Below are positions 35,265-43,569 of a stretch of DNA of 64,000 bases, in pieces. The notes under the pieces are model-generated. The model did not search any database, had not been told where the DNA came from, and saw only the letters and a list, made by a program, of their open reading frames with translations. Position numbers and translations under genes: made by a program. How positions within the stretch are numbered: position 1 is the stretch's first letter; every line of letters starts with the position of its first letter. The DNA is from Candidatus Hydrogenisulfobacillus filiaventi (GTDB lineage Bacteria > Bacillota > Sulfobacillia > Sulfobacillales > R501): the NCBI GenBank assembly GCA_902809825.1, contig LR778114.1:310001-374000 (forward strand). Reading direction: 5' to 3'.

Positions 35265-35806
35265 TTGACAGCTTGCCAGGACTTCCTCAGGTCTTCCGTA
35301 GCCCCGCAAGGGGAGGATAGGCAGCATGGCCCGGTGTCAAGTGCAACCCGCGGGGAGTGGCGATGGATCCTGATGGAGCTAATTGAGGGGGAAACGCTGC
35401 GGGCATGGATGGGTCGGATGCGGGGCCGGGAGGCGTCGCGGATAGCGGAGAATCTGCGGAAGTGTCAGGAGCTTTGCCGGTTGGTGGAGGCTCTCCATAG
35501 TGTGGGGATTCTGCATCGCGATCTTAACCGGAAAACATTCTGCTGGACAGGGGGCGGTTCCGGCTAATTGCTCTGGGCCTTTCACTGCTTCCGCAACGCT
35601 CAGGCGAGGGAACCGCGGGGTACCGCGCCCCTGAGCAGGAGGTGGCGGCGGTAGCGGACCAGTTTGAACCGGTCGGCGAGACGACGGACGTCTTTGCCTT
35701 GGGCCTCATCTGTACCGAGTTGCTGACAGGAAGGCGACCAGAAATGAGCCGGGATTATCACGGCGGATGGGATCTGGCTGCCATCGAGGCGCTTGAGCAC
35801 AGATAG
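35265..35806 (+). pseudogene. Remnant of a Ser/Thr protein kinase
   Basis: The 5' part (frame of 35265) reads ILMELIEGETLRAWM, the kinase hinge, and VEALHSVGILHRDLNRKTF, the catalytic loop HRDLN. The frame then breaks near 35540. It continues one base over as LLDRGRFRLIALGLSL, GTAGYRAPEQ (the APE motif) and TTDVFALGLICTELLTG (subdomain IX), and stops at TAG 35804-35806. The glycine loop and the lysine of the N-lobe are missing, since the sequence before about 35340 does not look like kinase. One missing base in the CATTCTGCTGG stretch would restore the join. The frame after the break is the same as that of the helicase fragment that follows, so one fused kinase-helicase gene is possible. Confidence 0.8.
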
Positions 35807-35821
35807 GCCCGTTCTGGTTGG

Positions 35822-36044
35822 TTGGAGCCGGCCATGGGGGAAGCGCGTTTCCGACCCCTGGGGAACCAGGGCGCAGATGCGCCCGGTCATTACAATCCAG
35901 CTCAGGCTGACGCTATCCGGCGTGGTACTCGGGGGCAGGATGTGTTTCTGGTCTGGGGTCCTCCAGGGACCGGGAAGACGACGGTTATTGGCGAATGGGT
36001 CCGCTATTTCACTCAGCAAGGCCGTCGCATGTTAGTTTCCAGCG
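35822..36044 (+). pseudogene. Truncated superfamily 1 (DNA2/NAM7-type) helicase fragment
   Basis: After the possible start MGEARFRPLG (ATG 35834) the sequence reads YNPAQADAIRRG, the Q motif, then DVFLVWGPPGTGKTTVIGEW, the Walker A of SF1A helicases. RRMLVSS, motif Ia, follows. Homology then stops abruptly, just before the direct repeat that begins at 36078; the frame runs on to 36229 without helicase character. Some 400-1000 residues of the usual protein are absent. Together with the kinase remnant it represents a ruined kinase/helicase locus of the type often found in defence islands. Confidence 0.75.
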
Positions 36045-36077
36045 GCGGTGCGGCACTATCGCTGTTCCACCATCCAT

Positions 36078-36192
36078 TGACGCCGGCTGAGCACTTGTGC
36101 CACGCTTCCCGCCTGCTCTCCCTGTACCCCTATTTTCATTCCCTGCCAGGTAACACCCTCCCCCGGCCGGGGGCTACCGGTTGTCGAAAACT
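36078..36192. repeat. Direct repeat, copy 2 (abuts the truncated helicase)
   Basis: Second copy of the 35128-35243 repeat: 40 identical bases, about 64 diverged bases, then TTGTCGAAAACT at 36181-36192. On the - strand it would encode a stump of the deacetylase N-terminus (GSVAQVLSRRQ) and then loses the frame. It therefore looks like a duplicated 5' end left by the event that brought in or deleted the kinase/helicase DNA. Confidence 0.78.
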
Positions 36193-36291
36193 GGTGGCCC
36201 GCGACCCCCGGGGGGTGCCGGGGGCGTGACCGTGAGCGGCCGCGCGCCGTGCATGCTAAGGGGAGCCTTCGCCGGGAAGGGGGTTGCGGAC

Positions 36292-37854
36292 GTGGACGGG
36301 AGCAGCCTGCTCCGGAGAGGGGGACGCCTGCTGTTCTGGCTGCTGCCGGGGTTGGAGCTGGTCGTGCTCTGGCATCTCGACCAGGTGCACCGCCTGGTCA
36401 GCGGCAGTGCCACCCCCGTCCTGGAGGCGGCGTCCATCCTGCAGCATGGTAACGGGCTCCTGCGGGGCTGGTTCGTGAGCAGCGACGCTTATCTCTTCAC
36501 CGACCTGCCGTTCTATGTGGCCGGGGTCGCCCTCGGCGGGGTCTCGGCCCCGGTGGCCCACGCCGTCACCTGGGTGGTGACGGTGGTCAACCTGGCCGGT
36601 TTCTGGGTGCTGATGCGCCGGGCGGCGGGGGCGCGGGCCGCCTGGGCGGCCGTGACCGCCTGGTTGGGCCTCTCGCCTGTGGTGCTGTGGCTGGCCGGAT
36701 TCGGCAACATCCACGTGGGGACCATCGGCCTGGGGTGGTGGCTGTGGACGGCCGCGACCGCCTTTCTGTACCCGCAGGGCCCCCGGGCGGGCGGGGCCTG
36801 GGGCAGCCTGACGGCAGCCGGGGTGCTGGCGTGGCTGGTGGCGGTCTCCGATCCCTACGCCTGGGTGGTGGTGCTGCTGCCGGCGGTGGCCGCGACCTGG
36901 CTGGACGGCCGCGCACGGCCCGCCTGGTGGCGTCAGGTCCTGATGGCCGTCCTGCTGCTGGCGGGAGCGGCCGCCTCGGAGGCCCGGACCTGGCTCGACC
37001 ACCACGGGGTGGTAATGGCCACCCTGCCGGCGGCCTTCGTCCCCTGGGCCCAGGTGGGCCCCCACCTGGGCCGCACCCTCGCCGGTCTGTGGCAGTTGAC
37101 GGGCGGGTGGGTGCTGGGCCGGCCGCTGACGGAGGCGGGCACCATGCTGCGCCTGATCCGCCTGCTGCTGGCGGGGGTGGCGGGATGGGGCTGGGCCGGC
37201 TTTTTCCGCAGCCGGCCCCGCGGGCCGGCCCGCTGGTGGGCCTCCGCCCTGCTGGCGGCCGCCGGCTTTACCGCCCTGGCCGGCACCTTCAGCACCCTGG
37301 GCGGCCCGGTGCGCTACCTGTGGCCCTGGTCCTGGTGGGAGGCAGCGGGCTTAGGCCTATGGGTCGCCCGTCTCACCCGCCGTGATTGGGGCCGGGAGGG
37401 CTGGGTGGTCCTGGTAGGGGCGGCGGTGGTGGCCGCAGGCCTGGTGCAAGGCTGGCAGAAGCCGGCCTCGGCCTACACCCGGGCCCGGGAGCAGCTGCTG
37501 CAGGTCCTGACGGCGGCCCGCATCCCGGCGGTGCTGTCCACCGCTTATGAATGGGGCAACGACCTCACCGTCCAGAGCCGCGGGCGGCTGCGGGCCCTGT
37601 CGGTGGCCTTCCGGGGCGGGCGCCTGGTACCCTTCAATTGGGAGGCGGATGTGCGCTGGTACCGCCCGCAGGCGGGACCGGTGCCGGCCCTGCTGCTCAG
37701 CCGGGGCCAGGGCCGGCGCGAAGGGGCGGCGATCCGCCGCCAGTTCGGGCCGCCGCTGCGGGTGCTGCGGGTGGCGGACAAGACGGTCTGGGTATGGTCC
37801 TCCAGCCTGACTCCGCGCCTGGGTCCGCCCTGGTTCCGGGTGCCGGGGGATTAG
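36292..37854 (+). CDS. Multi-spanning membrane protein, possible GT-C-type glycosyltransferase
   Basis: Protein of about 520 aa. The GTG at 36292 (VDGSSLLRRGGRLLF) follows GGGAAGGGGG; ATG 36253 is an alternative. About ten hydrophobic segments run from residue 10 to 410, for example LLFWLLPGLELVVLWHL and VAHAVTWVVTVVNLAGFWVL. A soluble C-terminal domain of about 110 residues follows (AYEWGNDLTVQSRGRLRALS). A first extracytoplasmic loop with VSSDAYLFTDLPFY carries acidic residues, as expected of a GT-C enzyme acting on lipid-linked sugars. I cannot name a family. The next gene starts 18 bases later. Confidence 0.7.
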   Translation: MDGSSLLRRGGRLLFWLLPGLELVVLWHLDQVHRLVSGSATPVLEAASILQHGNGLLRGWFVSSDAYLFTDLPFYVAGVALGGVSAPVAHAVTWVVTVVNLAGFWVLMRRAAGARAAWAAVTAWLGLSPVVLWLAGFGNIHVGTIGLGWWLWTAATAFLYPQGPRAGGAWGSLTAAGVLAWLVAVSDPYAWVVVLLPAVAATWLDGRARPAWWRQVLMAVLLLAGAAASEARTWLDHHGVVMATLPAAFVPWAQVGPHLGRTLAGLWQLTGGWVLGRPLTEAGTMLRLIRLLLAGVAGWGWAGFFRSRPRGPARWWASALLAAAGFTALAGTFSTLGGPVRYLWPWSWWEAAGLGLWVARLTRRDWGREGWVVLVGAAVVAAGLVQGWQKPASAYTRAREQLLQVLTAARIPAVLSTAYEWGNDLTVQSRGRLRALSVAFRGGRLVPFNWEADVRWYRPQAGPVPALLLSRGQGRREGAAIRRQFGPPLRVLRVADKTVWVWSSSLTPRLGPPWFRVPGD

Positions 37855-37872
37855 GGCGGAGGAGAAGGAGGG

Positions 37873-39009
37873 ATGGCTGTGGTGGCGGCGGTGCCACGGC
37901 AGGGATGGCCCTGGAGGCCCTGGGCTGCGCATCTGGTCCTGCTCCTGGCCGCCAGCCTCTGGCCCTACCCCGAGGTGCCGGCGGCCGTGGCCCGGGCCAG
38001 CGAGAACTTTGCCGGCCAGGCCTGGGGCTGGCTGCGCTGGGACGCCCTCTGGTACTGGCACCTCGCCCGCCACGGGTATAGCCCCCACGACCCCTCCACC
38101 GCCTTCTTCCCCCTGCTGCCCTGGCTGCTGCGCCCGTTCCCCGACGCCCTGACCGCGCTGGTGGCGGTGCAGGGGCTCTTCCTGCTGACCCTGCGCCAGT
38201 GGCAGCGGTTCCTGGCCGACCTGGCCGTACCGCCGGCGGTGGCTTCCGCGGCGGTCTGGAGCCTGGCCTTGGGGCCGGATGCCATCTTCTTCTCCTCCCT
38301 GTACACGGAGGGCTTGACCCTCTTCCTGGTGCTGACCGCCCTCCGTTACGGTCTGGCCGGCCGCAGCGGGTATGCCGCTATCGCCGGGGGTCTGGCGGCC
38401 CTCAGCTATCCGGCCGGCTTGCTGGCCGGAGCCTGGCCCCTGACCCTGGCCGTGGCCGCGCTGGCGGACCGGGACGGCCGGCGGCTGGGACGGGCCCTGG
38501 GCTGGGGTCTGGGGGTGCTGGGCGGCTTTCTGGTATACCCCCTCTGGCTCTGGACCCGCTTCGGGCAACCGCTGCTCTTCCTACACGCCCAGGCGGCCTG
38601 GGCCCTGGAGCGGGTATGGCCCTGGGCGCAATGGCCGGCGCTCCTGCAGCTGGCGGAGCGGTATCCCCCGGGGCGGATTGCGCCCCTGCTCCTCAGCGGG
38701 ACGGGCAGCCTCCTGTTTCTGGCCGCGCTGGTGCCCCTGGCGCGGGCCATGCGTCCCTGGCCCGGCTGGTTGCGGGCGGGGACCTGGCTGTACGCCGGCC
38801 TCGCCACCCTCTCCGCCTTGAGCCTGGAAGCCCAGCATGTGCCTTTTTTCAGCACCCTGCGCTGGTTGGGGGACCTGTTCCCCTTCTACCTGGGTATGGG
38901 GCAGTGGGCGGGCGGCAGCCGGTGCCGGACGGGCCTGGTCCTGGGGGTGATGGCGGTCATGGGCGGGGCGGGGGCGGTATGGTTCAGCCACGGCTGGTGG
39001 TACCAGTAG
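37873..39009 (+). CDS. PIG-V-like mannosyltransferase family membrane protein
   Basis: Protein of 378 aa with about nine membrane helices. RWDALWYWHLARHGYSP followed by STAFFPLLPWLLR is the luminal-loop signature of PIG-V-like GT-C enzymes (R-W-D-x-x-W-Y, then F-F-P-L-x-P). The later EGLTLFLVLTALRYGLAG and SYPAGLLAGAW also fit. Bacterial members are thought to move a sugar from a polyprenyl-phosphate carrier onto an acceptor on the outside of the membrane. It follows the previous membrane protein in the same direction, so the two probably form a pair. Confidence 0.83.
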   Translation: MAVVAAVPRQGWPWRPWAAHLVLLLAASLWPYPEVPAAVARASENFAGQAWGWLRWDALWYWHLARHGYSPHDPSTAFFPLLPWLLRPFPDALTALVAVQGLFLLTLRQWQRFLADLAVPPAVASAAVWSLALGPDAIFFSSLYTEGLTLFLVLTALRYGLAGRSGYAAIAGGLAALSYPAGLLAGAWPLTLAVAALADRDGRRLGRALGWGLGVLGGFLVYPLWLWTRFGQPLLFLHAQAAWALERVWPWAQWPALLQLAERYPPGRIAPLLLSGTGSLLFLAALVPLARAMRPWPGWLRAGTWLYAGLATLSALSLEAQHVPFFSTLRWLGDLFPFYLGMGQWAGGSRCRTGLVLGVMAVMGGAGAVWFSHGWWYQ

Positions 39010-39377
39010 CCGGGCCGGCCGCCGCTCCGGGGCCGGTTCCTGTCGAATACTTGTGGGCCCGGAAGCCGCTAAAAAAGTGGTAAAACGAGCCCGGATTTGT
39101 ATAATGCCTCCAAAGCCCTACCGGAAAGGTTGTCGGACTGGGGGATCCTCAGTCGGGACCGCGCGCAGGGGGGCATCGACATCCCGGGCCGGCACCACGC
39201 CCTGCCACGACACGCTTCACGCCTTCCAATTCCCTGCTGATGGCCGTCCTCGTCCGTGCAGGCCGCATCCCGGCCTTCCTGGTCCCGGCCGGCGTGGCCA
39301 AGGGGACCTCCTCCTGTCCGGTAGCGTGCTCCGTGCTTCCCGCTGCGGATGGTCGCCAGAGGAAGGGGCGGATCCAG
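39010..39377 (+). promoter_or_regulatory. Promoter and about 270-base leader of the Cmr operon
   Basis: TATAAT at 39100-39105, preceded by TTTG and an A-rich stretch (aaaaaagtggtaaaac), is the likely -10; the -35 is weak. From there a leader of about 270 bases leads to ATG 39378, which is served by GGAAGGGG. TGTCGAATACTTGTGGGCC at 39040-39058 resembles the motif found in both copies of the direct repeat at 35 kb and 36 kb. I see no CRISPR repeats and no small gene with coding character in this gap. Confidence 0.55.
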
Positions 39378-40622
39378 ATGGGCAGGGTTCTGGTGAGCTT
39401 TTTAGGCCGGCCGGCGCAGGGACGGTATCAGTCCACGGTGTACGAACTGGACGGCCAGGCGTTACCGGGCGCCACCTTTGCCTTGGCGGTCCTGCCGGCG
39501 ATCCGGCCGGACCGTCTCGTTTTTTTAGGGACGGAGGGTAGCGGTTGGGACATCCTGCCCCTGGCAGGCAGCGGTCTGGACCTTCCGGAGCGGGTTGCGG
39601 CTGCGGTCCAGCAAGAGGCCATGACCGCCGCCCTCCTGAAGGAACTGGAGCCGGCCGTGGCGGCGGCGCTGAATATTCCGGTAAGCCTGGGGCTCATCCG
39701 CCCGGGGCGGGATGTGGAGGAACAGATCGGGATCCTGGAGTTCATCGACGGCGCCCTGCGCAAGGCCGGGTTCCTGGACGCCAGTCATGAGGTGATCCTG
39801 GATGTCACCCATGGGTTCCGCCATCTGCCCCTGCTGGGCGTATTAAGCGCATGGTATTTGCAGCAGGTGCGCCATCTGCAGATCGGGGCCGTGTATTACG
39901 GGGCCTTTGAAATGCGGAGGGACGGTCGGACCCCGGTGCTCAACCTGCTGGGCCTCCTCAACCTTCTGCAATGGGTCAACGCCCTGGCCCGTTTCGAGGA
40001 GAGTGCCAATCCCGGCGTATTTGTGCCCCTGCTCCAGGACCTGCCGGAAGCTGACGCCCTGGCGGAAGGTGCCTTCCGGGAGCGGATCCACGACATCCCC
40101 GGGGCGGTGGAGCAGCTTAAACGCTTCGGGGAGGCCAATGCCGAGCTCTCGTTACCCCATGCCGGAAGCCTGTTCACAGATGCATTCCGTGAGCGCCTGC
40201 AGTGGGCAGAGGCCCGCTCCTACGCCCACCGGCACCGGCTGCTGGCGGAGCACTTCCGGAAAAGCGGTGACTACCTGCGCGCTACGCTCTACCTGCGCGA
40301 GGCCTTCGTGTCTTGGCTCACGCTGCAGGATGGAGGCGACCCCGCCCGGCGCGAGGACCGGGAAAAAAGCCGGAAGGCGTTCGAAAAGCGTTATCCGGCT
40401 CCCCCCAAAGATGTGGTAGACACGCCGGACACCGCGATGTGGGAGTACTGGCTGCTTACCAACCTCCGCAATACCCTCGCCCACAGTGCGGAATCCGATT
40501 GGCCCTGGGTCCGGGAACGGTTGACCTCCCGGGAACGCTTCCAGGAGACCTTGGACGCGCTGTTTGCCTGGGAGGCGGAGCAGACCGGCGGCCCCGGGCC
40601 GGAGCAGGAGGCCCGGGCATGA
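39378..40622 (+). CDS. csx2: Csx2/TM1812-family CARF-HEPN ribonuclease
   Basis: Protein of 414 aa. The N-terminal CARF domain starts MGRVLVSFLGRPAQGRYQSTVY and carries DVTHGFR at residues 142-148, the hallmark of the TM1812 (TIGR02221) family. CARF domains bind cyclic oligoadenylate made by Cas10. The C-terminal helical part has LLTNLRNTLAHS, with R364 and H369 forming the HEPN Rx4H catalytic motif. It is therefore likely an accessory RNase switched on during infection. ATG 39378 is chosen over the longer frame from 39240 because of the GGAAGG site and the motif start. It is the first gene of the operon and overlaps cmr1 (ATGA). Confidence 0.9.
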   Translation: MGRVLVSFLGRPAQGRYQSTVYELDGQALPGATFALAVLPAIRPDRLVFLGTEGSGWDILPLAGSGLDLPERVAAAVQQEAMTAALLKELEPAVAAALNIPVSLGLIRPGRDVEEQIGILEFIDGALRKAGFLDASHEVILDVTHGFRHLPLLGVLSAWYLQQVRHLQIGAVYYGAFEMRRDGRTPVLNLLGLLNLLQWVNALARFEESANPGVFVPLLQDLPEADALAEGAFRERIHDIPGAVEQLKRFGEANAELSLPHAGSLFTDAFRERLQWAEARSYAHRHRLLAEHFRKSGDYLRATLYLREAFVSWLTLQDGGDPARREDREKSRKAFEKRYPAPPKDVVDTPDTAMWEYWLLTNLRNTLAHSAESDWPWVRERLTSRERFQETLDALFAWEAEQTGGPGPEQEARA

Positions 40623-41629
40623 GCCTGGCACGGGAAGCCGAGCTGCAGCTGGTGACCCCCCTCTTCCTGGGGGAGACCGACCCCCGGGGCGCCCTGCCGG
40701 ACCTGGTGCGCCCGCCGGCGGTGAAGGGGGCCCTCCGGTTCTGGTGGCGGGCCCTGGCCTGGGCGCGGTGGGGGGCCCAGGCGCAGGATCCCGCCAGCCG
40801 GCAGGAAGTCCTGAACGCGTTGCGGGCGCGGGAAGGGGAGCTGTTCGGGGCGGTGGCGCCCCGGGCGCGCCAGAGCCGGGTGCTGCTCCAGGTGACGTGG
40901 CTCAAGCAGCCGGGGGAGTTCGACGACTGGCCCCGCAATCCGGTACCGGGGCAGCTGGACGGGAGCACCTATCTGGGCTGGGGGATTGTGGCCTCCGGGA
41001 GAGGCGCAAATGCCCAGCCCCATCGCACCGGCTGGAGGGAGGGCGGGAGCTTCCGGTTGGTGCTGCAGTTTGCCCCCCGTACGGACGAGGCGGTGGTGGA
41101 TGAGGTGTGCCGGGCCCTGGAGGCGTGGAGCCTGTTCGGCGGCCTGGGGGCGCGCTCCCGGCGGGGGTTCGGATCTGTTGCGCTGACCACTCTGGACGGG
41201 CAGTCCCGCCTGCTGGAAACCTTGGCCGATTATAAGGCGCGGGTCCGGTCCTTGCTGGAGGCAGCGGCCGGGGCGCCGGAGCCGCCGTATACCGCCTTCA
41301 GCCGGGGGGCGCGGTGGGCGGTGGTAGTGGAAGAGGGGAAGGACCCGCGCGAGACGCACCGGCGGTTGGGTGAAGCCTACCGCACCGCCGTGGGACAGGT
41401 GGGGGCGGCCCTGCGTCCCGCACTGGGCCTGCCCATTCCCGCCCGGCAGCTATCCCAGCGGCGCGCCAGTCCCCTGCTGCTGCACATCCATCCGCTGGCG
41501 ACGGGGGACTACGTGGGCGCAGCGCTGTGGCTGCCCTCGGATCCCTTCCTGCCGGATGGGATGGCGGTCGACTTGCAGCAGGTGCGGGAGGGCCTGGGCT
41601 GGTTCCAGGCGGAAGGGGGGCAGGCCTGA
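40619..41629 (+). CDS. cmr1: Type III-B CRISPR RAMP protein Cmr1
   Basis: Protein of 336 aa. The N-terminus has TPLFLGETDPRGALPDLVRP, then AVKGALRFWWRALAW, the Cmr1 signature that ends in the F/W-W-x-R block. A G-rich loop GGLGARSRRGFGSV follows the first ferredoxin-like fold. Cmr1 caps the 3' end of the crRNA backbone and helps capture target RNA. It is coupled at both ends: ATGA overlap with csx2, TGATG overlap with cas10. Full length for the family. Confidence 0.93.
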   Translation: MSLAREAELQLVTPLFLGETDPRGALPDLVRPPAVKGALRFWWRALAWARWGAQAQDPASRQEVLNALRAREGELFGAVAPRARQSRVLLQVTWLKQPGEFDDWPRNPVPGQLDGSTYLGWGIVASGRGANAQPHRTGWREGGSFRLVLQFAPRTDEAVVDEVCRALEAWSLFGGLGARSRRGFGSVALTTLDGQSRLLETLADYKARVRSLLEAAAGAPEPPYTAFSRGARWAVVVEEGKDPRETHRRLGEAYRTAVGQVGAALRPALGLPIPARQLSQRRASPLLLHIHPLATGDYVGAALWLPSDPFLPDGMAVDLQQVREGLGWFQAEGGQA

Positions 41630-43569
41630 TGCAACTGTTCCAGTTTGCCCTGGGGCCGGTGCAGAGTTTTGTGGCCCAGGCCCGCCGCACCCGCGACTTC
41701 TGGGCGGGCTCTTTCCTGCTCTCCTGGCTGGCCGGGGTGGCCATCCTGGCCACCCGCCGGCAGGACGGCCGCCTCCGGTTTCCGGTGGTGCCGGAGAGTG
41801 TCCTGGAGTGTCTGGAGGGCCGGGGAGGGGATTGCCCCGGGTACGGTGGCATTCCCAACCGCTTCGAAGCCCTGGTGCCGGACGGCTTTGACCCGGAGCG
41901 GGTGGTGCAGGTGATCCGCCAGGCCTGGGCCGGGTTGGGGGAGGAGGTCTGGCAGGCCGACCTCGCCCCCCTGCGGGAGCTGTCCGGCGGGGACACCCGC
42001 GTTATCTGGGAACGCCAGATGGGGGCCTTCTGGGACGTGCAATGGGTGTTGACCCCTGACCTCGATGACCATGCCGCCCTCGACCGCCGCAAGAACTGGC
42101 GCGGGCGGCCACTGCTGCCCGAAGGGGGCGTGTCCTGCCACCTCATGGAGGGCTGGCAGGAGCTGTCCGGTGCTACGGGCCCCCGGGATCCCCGCCTGCC
42201 CGCGTTCTGGGCCGCAGTGCGCAAGCGGGTGGGCCCGGCCATCCGGGAGGGGGAATACCTGTCCGCCCCGGCTCTGGTCAAGCGCCGCTTTGCCGGGGTA
42301 TTTCCGCGCTTCCGGCTACCGGTGGACGACGGCTGGATCCTGCGCGGTTGGGAGGTGGGGCAGCACGGCCCCTCGGTGGACCTGGTGGCGGCCTACCCCT
42401 GGCTGCAGCAGCTGTTTACGCTGGCGCAGGCCGACCGGGCCGTGGCGAGAGCGGTTGACCGTCTGGTGCAGGCGGGCCGGGCCTTGACCGGCGGGCACGG
42501 GGAGGAGGACTGGCCGGGGGAGCTGCGGGGGTCGGTGGAGGAGCCGGTGCGGCGCTGGCGGGCGGCCCCGGCCAGTGTGTGGTTCCCTACCCAGCTGGCC
42601 AATCCCCGGGTATGGGACGAGCCGGATCCGGAGCGCCTGGAAGAGGCGCAGCAGGCGTTGCAGCAGGTGGGGCGGCTGGTGGCTGATCGCCTGCCGCGGG
42701 CGCCGGCCCCTTTTTATGCGGTGCTGGTCATGGACGGGGACGAGATGGGGGCCCTCCTGCGGCAGGAGAAGCCGGAAGAAGTCAGCGCGGCGTTGGCGGC
42801 GTTCACGGGGGCGGTGCCCGGCCTGGTGGAAGAGGCGGGCGGCTGGACGGTCTACGCCGGGGGCGACGATGTGGTGGCCTTTCTGCCCCTGCCTTCAGCG
42901 CTGGATGCCGCGGCGCGCCTGCGGGAGCAGTACCGGGCGGCCTTCCGGGAGCGGGGCATGACCGCCACCATCTCGGCAGCGGTGGTGTATCCCCACATCA
43001 CCCTCCCCCTGATGACGGTCCTGGCTGCGGGCCACAGCCTGCTGGACACGGTGGCCAAGGCGGATCGCGGTCGGGACGCGGTGGCCTGTGAGGTTCTGCT
43101 CCCGGGCGGGGCCGGTCCCCGGTGGGCCATGCCCTGGGAACGGGCTTTGCGTGCGGGGCGGGTGCTGCTGGCCGAACTGGCCGATGCCTTCGCCGGCGGG
43201 GATGCCGTGATGGCCGGGATGACCAGTCGCTTCTTTTACCGCCTGCGGGAGCGCTGGCAGGAGCTGGTCCGGGAGCCCCGCCCGGCAATGGCCGGGGCGG
43301 GGCCGGACCCCGGCAGCGGGGAACCGGTCCTAGACCCCGAGGTGTTCGGGGAGGTGCTGGCGATGGAGTATCTGCAGGCGGGGGAAAACCGCAGCGGCCT
43401 GAGCCGGGAGGAGGCCCGGCAACGGGTGGGATGGTTGCTGGATCAATGCCGGGTGGTGCGCCGGCGGCGGGGGCCGGCCGGGGTGCAGTGGCAGGAGGAG
43501 CGGCGCTGGGAGCTGGACGGGGCCCTGCTCCTGCGCTTCCTGGCCTTGCGGGGGAGGGAGGGCGTATGA
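41629..43569 (+). CDS. cas10: Cas10/Cmr2 with active cyclase motif and no HD domain
   Basis: Protein of 646 aa, the large subunit that makes cyclic oligoadenylate when target RNA is bound. It begins at once with the palm-1 region (MQLFQFALGPVQSFVAQARR, then TRDFWAGSFLLSWLAG). The first palm motif DGDEMG is at 369-374 and the catalytic GGDD at 411-414 (YAGGDDVVAFLP), so the cyclase should work. The N-terminal HD nuclease domain of many Cas10 proteins is absent and the protein is correspondingly short. No DNase activity is expected, and immunity would rely on target RNA cleavage plus second-messenger signalling. It overlaps cmr1 and cmr3 by a few bases. Confidence 0.95.
   Translation: MQLFQFALGPVQSFVAQARRTRDFWAGSFLLSWLAGVAILATRRQDGRLRFPVVPESVLECLEGRGGDCPGYGGIPNRFEALVPDGFDPERVVQVIRQAWAGLGEEVWQADLAPLRELSGGDTRVIWERQMGAFWDVQWVLTPDLDDHAALDRRKNWRGRPLLPEGGVSCHLMEGWQELSGATGPRDPRLPAFWAAVRKRVGPAIREGEYLSAPALVKRRFAGVFPRFRLPVDDGWILRGWEVGQHGPSVDLVAAYPWLQQLFTLAQADRAVARAVDRLVQAGRALTGGHGEEDWPGELRGSVEEPVRRWRAAPASVWFPTQLANPRVWDEPDPERLEEAQQALQQVGRLVADRLPRAPAPFYAVLVMDGDEMGALLRQEKPEEVSAALAAFTGAVPGLVEEAGGWTVYAGGDDVVAFLPLPSALDAAARLREQYRAAFRERGMTATISAAVVYPHITLPLMTVLAAGHSLLDTVAKADRGRDAVACEVLLPGGAGPRWAMPWERALRAGRVLLAELADAFAGGDAVMAGMTSRFFYRLRERWQELVREPRPAMAGAGPDPGSGEPVLDPEVFGEVLAMEYLQAGENRSGLSREEARQRVGWLLDQCRVVRRRRGPAGVQWQEERRWELDGALLLRFLALRGREGV

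Noticed and set aside
35128-36192. An insertion sequence or transposon bounded by the repeats
   Set aside because: The repeats are direct and one is the real 5' end of a gene; there is no transposase and no terminal inverted repeat.
43122-43565. An N-terminal extension of Cmr3 by about 148 residues
   Set aside because: It lies wholly inside cas10 in another frame, is Gly/Ala/Pro-rich and the family start motif begins at the ATG 43566.
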